Origin: Patella vulgata
Lineage: Eukaryota > Mollusca > Gastropoda > Patellidae
Direction: 5' to 3'
Length of the DNA: 64,000 nucleotides
Assembly: GCF_932274485.2 (NCBI RefSeq)
Contig: NC_065880.2
Coordinates: 3,945,695 to 4,009,694, forward strand
The position numbers and the translations under genes were made by a program. This document shows, piece by piece, positions 55,990 through 64,000 of the stretch. The stretch's first letter is position 1. Every line of letters starts with the position of its first letter. The notes below the pieces were generated by a model. That model worked only from the letters and a program-made list of their open reading frames with translations. It was not told the origin of the DNA and searched no databases.

Positions 55990-56525
55990 ATTGGTTGGTT
56001 GGGGAGGAGCTTGGGTTGGATTGGGAAGCGATCGGGCCCGTTGTTGAGTTCAGGTGGGTTGGAGAGGAGATTGGGTCCTCTGGGGGGGGGAGCTTGGGTG
56101 AGATAGGGAAGCGATCGGACCCGTTGTCGAGTTCAGGTGGGTTGGAGGGGAGATTGGGTCCTCTGGGGGGGAGCTTAGGTGCCTGGAGAGGTACCTGTCC
56201 CTTTTAGTAGTTTAGGTTAGTTGGTGAGGAGCTCGGACTCGTTGGGGAGTACATGTCGGTTGGGGTGTGCTGGGGCCCGTCGGGGAGTTCAGGTCGGTTC
56301 GGAGAGGGGAGGGGTTAGTTCGTTGGAGTTGCGCGCACTACTGTTGGGGAGTTCAGGTGGGTTTATGAGGAGCGCGGAACCGTTGGTGGACTGCAGGTTG
56401 GTTGGGGAGGGGCTTGAGTCGGTTGGAGAGTAAATTGGGCTCGTTGGGGTGGTGCCTGGGCTCGTTAGGGAGGTGCTCGGACCAGCTGGAGAGTTCGGGT
56501 TGGTTGAGGAGGAGCTAAGGTTAGT
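55990..56525. repeat. G/T-rich minisatellite
   Basis: About 530 bp built from GTTGGGGAG, GAGTTCAGGTGGGTTGGAG, GATTGGGTCCTCTGGGGGG and GAAGCGATCGG(G/A)CCCGTTGT. Two larger units of roughly 80 bp are visible at 56022-56180. The G-rich strand has many G3+ tracts and could form quadruplexes. Frames across it merely translate the repeat. Confidence 0.8.
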
Positions 56526-56666
56526 GTTAACAACATCTCTTATGATGGCTAACTCTGGTGGGAATTTCTTACCTCAGTAACCGGCTTACAAATAAATTCT
56601 CTCATTGGATTTAATATGATGATACCATTTTCAGTTCAGTGAATACAAGTAGACATAGTCATTACC

Positions 56667-56870
56667 TGGCTGGTGGAAGGCGTGGTCTATCTATTCTACA
56701 CCCGTATTAACTACATATTTTGTATTTTCTGGTCTGTCCAGAAACCTTATGTACTACCGGTTTCCATTATCTGGCTGGTGGAAGGCGTGGTCTATCTATT
56801 CTACACCCGTATCAACTACATATTTTGTTTTTTCTGGTCTGTCCAGAAACCTTATGTACTACCGGTTTCC
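56667..56870. repeat. 102-bp tandem duplication
   Basis: Two nearly identical units (CTGGCTGGTGGAAGGCGTGG ... ATGTACTACCGGTTTCC) with two or three mismatches. 102 is a multiple of three, so an ORF passes through both, but I see no protein family in it. Confidence 0.9.
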
Positions 56871-57034
56871 ACTAATGTATCATTGACTTGACCATGAGGC
56901 GTGAAGGGCGCATATCAATCTCCACGTGATTCTCTGGAGCATCCAATGTAAGTCAGTAGTGACAAGTACATTATTCGGCCCTGGTTACTTTCCAACCTAG
57001 TCAAACACCTGCCTTGAAGGGCACGACATTAGTG

Positions 57035-57375
57035 GCAACGCAGTTGTGGGCCATGGCGAATCAAACCCCCCTAACATATCAAACATCAACTAATAGCTGT
57101 AACATTTCGTGTGGTATAGTAAAATATCAAAGCGATTGAAGAAATTGATTAACAACGCAGTTGTGGCCCATGGCGACTCAAACCCTCCTAACATATCAAA
57201 CATCAACTAATAGTTGTAACATGTCGTGTGGTATAGTCAATTATTGAAGCATTTGTGGGCTACGGCGACTCAAATCCAAATATATAACATATCAAACATC
57301 ATCTCATTGTTACAACATTTCATGCGGTATCGTAAAATATCAAAGCGGTTGAAGAAATTGATTAAAGATGCATTA
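57035..57375. repeat. Three tandem copies of a ~90-120-bp unit
   Basis: GCAGTTGTGG(G)CCATGGCGA, AACATATCAAACATCAACTA and GTAACAT(T/G)TCGTGTGGTATA recur at about 57040, 57158 and 57245. AAAATATCAAAGCG(A/G)TTGAA is present in copies 1 and 3. Confidence 0.8.
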
Positions 57376-57707
57376 TTGAAGATTTGGATTTTAAAGAACT
57401 TGTCGTTCTCGCTAAAACAGTTCAAAAATAGATACTGAAAAATGGATATATTAAAAATGTCAATTTTTTATGAAATGAATGTTGTCTATGATTTTGTTAG
57501 TATTTATTACATCCTTTCTCATATGCGATGAAAAAAGTCTAAATTTTCATAAAGCTAAATATCTTGGTCGTTTTGTTTCTGTAGAAAATGTTATGTATTT
57601 GCTTATATAATCTTGATGTGGATGATATTACGATCTAGATAAATTGGCTTGTAGAATTTGGTGACATCAGAACATTTTACTTTTGATTCCCAGGTTTAAA
57701 AAAAAAA

Positions 57708-57865
57708 TGAAATGAAGTGTGGTTTATCGTACTGTTTTTCTGCAACTGGGATAATGAAGACGGACATACGCCGTGTACTGTGTCACGAGGGAGTGACTGT
57801 TCGGACAGGAGTGTTGCCGTCTACTCCTTGTCGCATTTCAACTGCCAAGTGTTAACGACAATGCG
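57708..57865 (-). mobile_element. SINE A fragment
   Basis: ATGAAATGAAGTGTGGTTTA, ATGAAGACGGACATACGCCG and CATTTCAACTGCCAAG; tail half only, diverged. Confidence 0.75.
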
Positions 57866-57869
57866 TTTT

Positions 57870-58845
57870 TTCACACCACCCATTGGTGATCTACCTACCG
57901 TGGATCCCAATGTGGTCCGGATAATCGCATGATCTTTTACTTTAGCAGTTATCTCTCGATTTTTGAATCCTGCATGGAATGTTTTACTGGCATCCTCTTG
58001 ATATCTCAGTGCCACCTGACGATTTCAACAGAAAAATTTGATTATTTCTAAAGCGCAAATTACGATGCGCCTCGCTGTTTTTTAAAACGAAATGTTATCC
58101 ATTGAGGAATAATCAATGTCCGCAATAAAACTCGAAGATTGTGACTTCTTTCTAAGCTATTTGACCATGTATACCTTTTGACTTCACACTCTTGTTGGCT
58201 AAAGCAATTGTTTCGCTCGATCTATTCCCACAAATTCGCTCTTGCGTTCCTGTTAGTATAAACGACTTCATTCAAACAGTAGTTAAATTAACCAAATGCG
58301 ATCGCCGCGTTCACGGTCGGGTGACATTCGTGCGTAGTTTAAACGAATCTTAAGACAGATACCGCGACCATACAAAGGACCTAAAGCATACATCACTCTT
58401 TGGGAAAGTTGGAAAACTTACAAATACCATGTTTAAAATTGGTGTATTCGGGCTAGTGATGGCTATCAACAATATCAGCTTCTGTCTGCATAGTTAAACA
58501 CACTTATAAACTAAACATTCATGACATTGTCCTTTTAAACTGATGTTGCACAGAACAATAAACATTTTAACTCATTATAAACATACTTTTGTGCAGTTGG
58601 CATCACTGCAGAGATAACTAGTCAGATGAGCCACTGACATGACATCCAATACCAATATAGTTTCGCATTTAATAGTAGAGCAAGATTAAAAATATAAACA
58701 AAAGCAATAGCCTAAGAAATAAATTAAAATTTACAGAGTAGAATCTGTTAGTTATTGGGTATAGACACTAAATGGTGCAGGGGTATTAGTAAAAATAATG
58801 CACAATTACCTGGATTAATATAATATTATTATGTATAATTTACAG
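57870..58845. other. Gene-free interval
   Basis: Nothing recognised. Ordinary AT-rich sequence, perhaps intronic. Confidence 0.35.
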
Positions 58846-58850
58846 GTGTT

Positions 58851-58979
58851 CGTACATATAAGATAACTTCTGCTGGTCAGAAGACAGAAATTAGCGCTAT
58901 TTTAAATGTTACTGAGATAAGTAATCATTCAACAGATATAGGAAAACAAAACTCACTGGAAAACAAGTGGCAAGTATAG
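58851..58979 (+). CDS. Candidate host exon of unknown gene
   Basis: It follows a good acceptor (AATTTACAG). Entered in phase 1 it reads VRTYKITSAGQKTEISAIL, then NVTEISNHSTDIGKQNSL, ENKWQV and a stop. The alternation of polar and aliphatic residues with two N-glycosylation sequons (NVT, NHS) is compatible with the end of an extracellular beta-sandwich domain, but I cannot name it. CAA|GTATAG could instead be a donor. Confidence 0.3.
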   Translation, partial: RTYKITSAGQKTEISAILNVTEISNHSTDIGKQNSLENKWQV

Positions 58980-58984
58980 TATGG

Positions 58985-60435
58985 ATTAGAGTTATTCAGT
59001 TGTACCCATGTCTGTTTAGGTGTATTCCCACGACGGCGCAGTTACAGAGCGTGATCAAAATCAATGCTTCCCACGAAGGCGCGGATATCAACTTGTCGGC
59101 TTTCGTTTGAAGAGAGACGTGTTGTTATGGGGAACTAATTAACGGTATTTAAAGATTTCAAGAATTCATGTTCTCCACTCTGAATTTTATTCACCAATAG
59201 GCAACTAATGATAAAAATCATCAAATCATCCAAGTGGTGTTCACATATTCGCTCACTCTCAATCAGTGCCATTTTTTAAAGATGTATAAAAGGCCGTAGA
59301 ACTATTCGGAATTCAGATAATTTTCTATGCTTTTATTTCCTAACGTCATAATTATGTCAAACGTGTTGCTAAAATCTTAGTTAATTAGTAACATTAGGAA
59401 TTATGAAAGTGTAAATTCTTATCATAACAATCATAACACCATTGTTACATTTTTAATCCGTTTTAACATAATTCCCACGAAGGCGTCGAAAACGACGTCA
59501 TTTAATCTGTTACGGTCAATAACTGCGATGTCCTGGGAATAAACACCTGTTTATTGTCTGTAACTCACTTACTATTCTACAATCTACAATATCGTTATGT
59601 ATTGTAAACAGTTTAATGGGAATGGGAATTCCATTCTAATCTATTTTTAAATTGTATTTTTATATTTTTGTATGAAGTAATTATTAATAAAGACGGCAGT
59701 GGTGCTGTTGGTCCGGTGTTTTCTAGAAAAGAAATTCAAATGGCCAATGCTACAAATTGTGTAATAAACTTTTATTCAAAGAAATGTGAATAAAATGACA
59801 AAACAAGAATGTATGTCCCTTTTCATTGCAGGGTGATATCTGATATATCGTCACAACAGGTGGCTATGTCTCATAACATGTATGGAGATGAAATAAAATA
59901 GCATCCGTAATTCAGTAACACACATCATTGTAACCAGGCCACTACACGCCTTATGATTTTAAATACAAATATTTCTTTTTGTCAGTGTAGTTACAAAGCA
60001 GTTGGCGCAGTCGAGAAAAAACACACATAAAATAAGATTTTAAAGATGATACAATACTTGAAAAATATATTAGGGTAACCGTCGCGAGACAGTGTATGAC
60101 TTCTATTTCTAGGAGGTCTAATATGGTTACACATATATAGTAAACTGGTGTTGTACATTGCATGTCACAATAATTAGATACATCTTACTAAATATTTAGC
60201 ACTGTGATCTGATCAATATATCTAATAAAACGCGATTTCACTTTATACAAATAAGATATTTGAGGTCTTACAGCCCGTTTATTACAACACAAATATATGT
60301 AGTTAGTATGTTGATGCTGTGTTTGGACAGGAATCTTAAAAAATAAAGCATTTCATTTGTTGTTGTTTTTTGGGTTTTTTTTCCATTCGTCACTTTTCTT
60401 GTACATCGTTCATCTCTTATATCGATTTTACTACA
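58985..60435. other. Gene-free interval
   Basis: No exon or repeat was assigned. CCCACGA(C/A)GGCG(C/T) words recur at about 59028, 59071 and 59475, possibly parts of a diverged local repeat. Confidence 0.35.
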
Positions 60436-60439
60436 TTCC

Positions 60440-60508
60440 ATCGGCCGTCTTCATTAGCCCAGGTTAGGAGCAGAACAGTAGGACGCTAAACTCCATTTCA
60501 TTTCACAT
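60440..60508 (+). mobile_element. SINE A 3' tail fragment
   Basis: CGGCCGTCTTCATTAGCCCA, GGAGCAGAACAGTAGGACGC and AAACTCCATTTCATTTCA. Confidence 0.8.
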
Positions 60509-60635
60509 TCCATCGATAAATTACGAACTAAATGAAGATGGGCATGAGTCAACTCCTTACCCACTTTAATTGAAATTGTACACCTCCGGTATAGCGTTCA
60601 TAGTCCAATGATATTTAATAATAGGTGCAGGGCTA

Positions 60636-60810
60636 GCTAACAGTGTTATTGTACATGCATATTTCATATTATGCATAGTATATACACTGTTTATGTCTCG
60701 AATGATAAATGTGGGTATGGAATGTATCCAAATATCACGTGACTACCTACCTCTTACGTTTTAAACCTTCAGTGGTTGATATGCAGCTGGTATGGCGCCA
60801 TGCACCAATA
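60636..60810. repeat. Upstream segment shared with the first receptor locus
   Basis: Counterpart of 29265-29470 (GGGCTAGCTAACAGTGTTATTGTAC in parts; GAATGTATCCAAATATCACG). It places the duplication border at or before 60.6 kb. Confidence 0.6.
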
Positions 60811-60964
60811 ATTATGAATATAATCATTCTAGATCACGGAGGTGTGATCAGCATAATATTTAAATTGCATAATTTTTACCTGGACATAAACTAGCAATAT
60901 AAATCTACATGAAAGATATTATTAGAAGAACAAAATGAAATATATTGAATGTAGAATGGCTTAC

Positions 60965-61092
60965 CTTAATAATAGGAATAGGTTGTAAACACATAGTGTC
61001 TTTAATGTCTTCAAGAGATAATAATGAGTATGTCTCTTGAGTTTCTGGGTTTAAAGTATAAATTTGGATGCCACATATTTGATGAGCGTACA
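60965..61092 (-). CDS. Candidate exon of unknown gene
   Basis: Minus strand, acceptor-like ATATGTTAG at 61093 and donor ATTAAG|GTAAG at 60964. The frame reads MYAHQICGIQIYTLNPETQE, then TYSLLSLEDIKDTMCLQP and IPIIK. It does not look like simple-repeat translation; no domain was recognised. It lies between the shared upstream segment and the minisatellite of receptor gene 2, where gene 1 has no equivalent. Confidence 0.3.
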
Positions 61093-61099
61093 TACTAAC

Positions 61100-62160
61100 A
61101 TATTTAATTCGTTTCTAATGGAGATGATTATAACCCAGACAAAGACATCAGTTTGAAAGCAAGCTAATGACTTAACCTTGAATTAACTAATTGTTAGTGT
61201 ACACAATGACAATACCCTCTCATCCTGAAGATAAATGCTGTCCCCAATAGTAGTCATTCTATGATCGGAAGCATGACAGAGAAATACAACACAATAATTA
61301 CATTTGAAATACAATGATATTTTCAAAAAATATACTTCTCAAATATAGTGCGGGGGCGGGGGTAATTATTCGCATAGAAATGGGTTGTTATTCTCGAGTC
61401 AAATGTAAGAACTCATAATCAAAATATTCACTGTGAATGATTGTGAAGAGTGTTTCAAACTGGCTTGGCTGTGAACGTGGGAACAGTGTAACTTATTGGG
61501 AATGACTGTTGTGGTTTTTTTCTTTTTATTTTGTCGTAGTATTATATTAATTAATTGTAATTTGTATTACTCTCTGGGGAATACTGTTAAAATACCCCAC
61601 TTTATGACTTTATGAATTTCAAGATGGCGGCAACGGCGTCATGTCTCATAACGTCATGTGTACAGGTATTCTCGGAGAAATTTATTTTCAACATATAATC
61701 AGAAATCTTCGATGCTAAAATAATATTTGTATAGTACAATGTCTATCGTGTTTCCCTAGATAATGTCAGGTCAAATATTTTTAAATCTGTTTTTCATGAT
61801 CCTTGATCCTTGATCCTTGCCAACTGTAAGTACAGTTAGTGTGAAGCTTTGAAAGCCAAAACAAGGCCGATCGTCCTTCTTTATAACACCAAATATGTCT
61901 ATGTGCACGCGAACAGACTGGATCAAGGTTATCGTAACAATTTATTAATAATGAAATAATAATGTGACTCGTCTGAACTTTACGTAGTTTTATGCATTCA
62001 CAATAAGCTTTATAAATGACATACAGGTGTACAACAAAGGTGCATGTATTTGAAAGTTGACAAGAATAAAAAAGCAAAACGATAGACTACTAAAAACTAT
62101 TGTAATTGTCACGATGTGTATCGTATCGTGACGTACAGGCCCGTAGCTAGCCGAAAAATG
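61100..62160. other. Gene-free interval
   Basis: No gene was recognised. CCTTGATCCTTGATCCTTG is a short triplet of a 7-bp word at about 61801. Confidence 0.35.
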
Positions 62161-62164
62161 TGTA

Positions 62165-62345
62165 CTGTGTATTGATGTTGCGTTAAATATTAATTAGTAT
62201 AGTGCATGTGGTGTGGTTTGCTGATTAAACGTTGAATATTGACTATTATACTTTGAGGTTGAATATTAACTAGTACGTGGTGTGCTTAACGTTGAATATT
62301 AACTAGTAAATGGTGTGCTGATTTCACGTTGAATGTTACATAATA
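62165..62345. repeat. 37-bp minisatellite upstream of receptor gene 2
   Basis: About five diverged units (GGTGTGCTGATTTCACGTTG, AATATTAACTAGTA), the same family as 29500-30190. Confidence 0.8.
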
Positions 62346-62510
62346 CCAGGTTGAACAGTAAGAAGAAAAAAGTGTACCTAACAAAATATTACCCGGTGTG
62401 ACTAGTATACAGTGTTCTGACAGATTTGGAGACAAATAATAAATTGTGTAAAAAAACTGTTTAGGAATAAATGTTAACAGACCAGTGTGTATATTGGAAA
62501 CATGTATAAT

Positions 62511-63559
62511 ATGATCAAGTATTTATTACTTCTAACAACAGGTAATATATGACATAACTCTTATATTTATATTGGTATTAACAATTTGTTATACGTCTGG
62601 TCGTAGTAGTCAGTAGGTCATCGTCCGTTTTCATAAACCAATTATGCTTCCTAACAACGGGATGAACAATATCCAATGTCGTTTTTGCCGAACGCGCAAT
62701 CTACTACACTTATTAATAGGTTGTAAAAATGTCATCCATCCCCAACTATCACACTTTATGGATAAATTATGTAGTAGTCCTGCCAACCACTTTATCTACA
62801 CCTGTAACATCCCATCCATCCCCAACTACCATTGCCACACTTTATGGATTAATTCTATAGAAATCCTACCAACCCCACCCGAGGTACACTTTTATATGGA
62901 GTGCCTGTTGATGTTGTGTTAAACCTATCTGCATTGTTACACAACTGTCTTACCATATAATGTCATAGATATCAGACTAGATACCCGGCCACCCAACTCT
63001 TACTCCAATGGATACTTTTGACCAATTGTAACTAAATGGCAGACGATTTCAAAATACATTTTATATATTATTCATTCCTTAACAAAATAACCACATTCTT
63101 TAATAACAGCTATATAATCACATCCTTTTACACAAGTAATATCATCATATGTGTTTTGTATTCCAGTAGTGTTTGTTATTGCTGATTGTGTGCTAACTTA
63201 TCGTTGCTATAGACAACCAGGATCACCATGTTCACAACATACTTTAACATGTTCAGATGATCACGTCATAGCAGTAGATGAAACCGCTGGTTTTAGTATT
63301 GCATATGGCAGAAATAATCCCGTACATGCATGCCCTCAAGATGAGATGGACATATGTAATGCAACATGTTGTAGATATCAAGGTATTGATAAAGATGAAC
63401 CTGATTATGAAGTTGTTCCTGGTTTCATACCAGTTAACCAATCAGATCGTTTATCAGTTTATAGAAACTGTTCAAATCAACCAACTTGTACCGTCACATC
63501 TCCTTACAGTCCTCATACTGGTTATCATTATATGTTTTATCCATACTACTGTCTTCCAT
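62511..63559 (+). CDS. SUEL-lectin receptor, gene 2 (5' part, intact so far)
   Basis: Exon 1 (62511-62541) is identical in sequence to that of gene 1 (MIKYLLLLTT, donor ACAG|GTAATA). Exon 2 (63167-63559) follows TTCCAG and ends CCAT|GTAAGT in phase 1, as in gene 1. The product so far is 141 residues: signal peptide, then a SUEL-like domain with CYRQPGSPCSQHTLTCSDD, IAYGRNNP, HACPQDEMDICNATCC, a linker DKDEPDYEVVPGFIPVNQSD and RLSVYRNCSNQPTCTV. The frame is open where gene 1 has its TGA. Remaining exons (extracellular, membrane and tail) should lie beyond the window. Cell-surface carbohydrate binding is inferred from the domain. Confidence 0.75.
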
Positions 63560-63714
63560 GTAAGTTATCTTCTTAGACTAAATCACTAATATAGACATAA
63601 ATTGAAGAATGTTACCTATAATGGTTTCAATTTACCATGTGTTACTGTCACAAAGACTTATGGCTCTATACGTTGACACCTTAATATAGATGAAAATGGG
63701 TATGAAAACATATA

Positions 63715-63835
63715 TTAATGCAATATGAATTTATATAATTGGATTTATATTCATTTTTTTTTTAATATCGTAATTTCTAGTCAATTACGTATGTTATAGT
63801 GAACAGTCCGAATTGAACGATGGTCATTTAGCGAT
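63715..63835 (+). mobile_element. Family D MITE fragment in intron 2 of gene 2
   Basis: ATGAATTTATATAATTGGAT, TCTAGTCAATTACGTATGTT and AGTCCGAATTGAACGATGGT; a short diverged piece. Confidence 0.65.
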
Positions 63836-64000
63836 GCCTAATGCATTCTATATTATCATTTTATCGCTTGTGAATCAGCCAATTTTAATTACTGCCTCAT
63901 TGTCTTGTAGGGTATGTTGTTCTTTGTTCATTACAAGTGGTAACCAAAACTATAGAATACATGACTTGTTTACGGATATTAAAATGCTGAAAATAACATC

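Noticed and set aside
56673-56891. 72-codon hydrophobic ORF
   Set aside because: Produced by a 102-bp tandem duplication that keeps frame by length; no start context or homology.

Overview
The window is AT-rich animal nuclear DNA dominated by mobile elements. Spliced exons with GT/AG borders, tRNA-headed SINEs, CR1/L2-type LINEs, Tc1, TTAA-type and THAP-bearing transposons, and SUEL-type lectin domains point to a marine invertebrate. A mollusc is my best guess; this is inference, since no ribosomal or mitochondrial marker is present. I see no rRNA gene, functional tRNA gene or CRISPR array.

Layout. 1-11.8 kb: a long inverted repeat (arms about 1.0-1.5 kb) around gene-free DNA, two minisatellites, a Tc1 relic and SINE pieces. 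12-25 kb: SINE families A and B, LINE remnants, TTAA-flanked MITEs and a CRE-like site cluster. 25.1-28.6 kb: a 3.5-kb element with long terminal inverted repeats around satellite-like sequence. 29.3-36.4 kb: a six-exon gene for a membrane receptor with signal peptide, SUEL-like lectin domain, one transmembrane helix and a tyrosine-rich tail. It carries a nonsense codon and a MITE in its last exon. 36.6-40.9 kb: more MITEs and, on the minus strand, a decayed last exon of what looks like a third receptor. 40.9-44.3 kb: an L2-like LINE with an unbroken 1032-codon ORF. 44.5-51.2 kb: a 6.7-kb inverted-repeat element with a three-exon ORF reading in from the left end and a damaged THAP-domain gene reading in from the right. 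52-53.5 kb: a Tc1 element with perfect ends and one stop codon. 54-58 kb: local duplications and a G/T-rich array. 60.6-63.6 kb: the start of an intact paralog of the 30-kb receptor, sharing its first exon, leader and upstream 37-bp minisatellite; it runs off the window.

The most interesting biology is the lectin-receptor cluster. Two copies share promoter-proximal DNA, and long tails (one decayed) are rich in YxxL/I-type tyrosine motifs, as in an expanding signalling-receptor family; an immune role is a guess. The second is the inverted-repeat element whose two similar ends each lead into a different inward-facing gene. Exon models were built by eye from splice signals, reading frame and paralog comparison; no transcript or database search was available.
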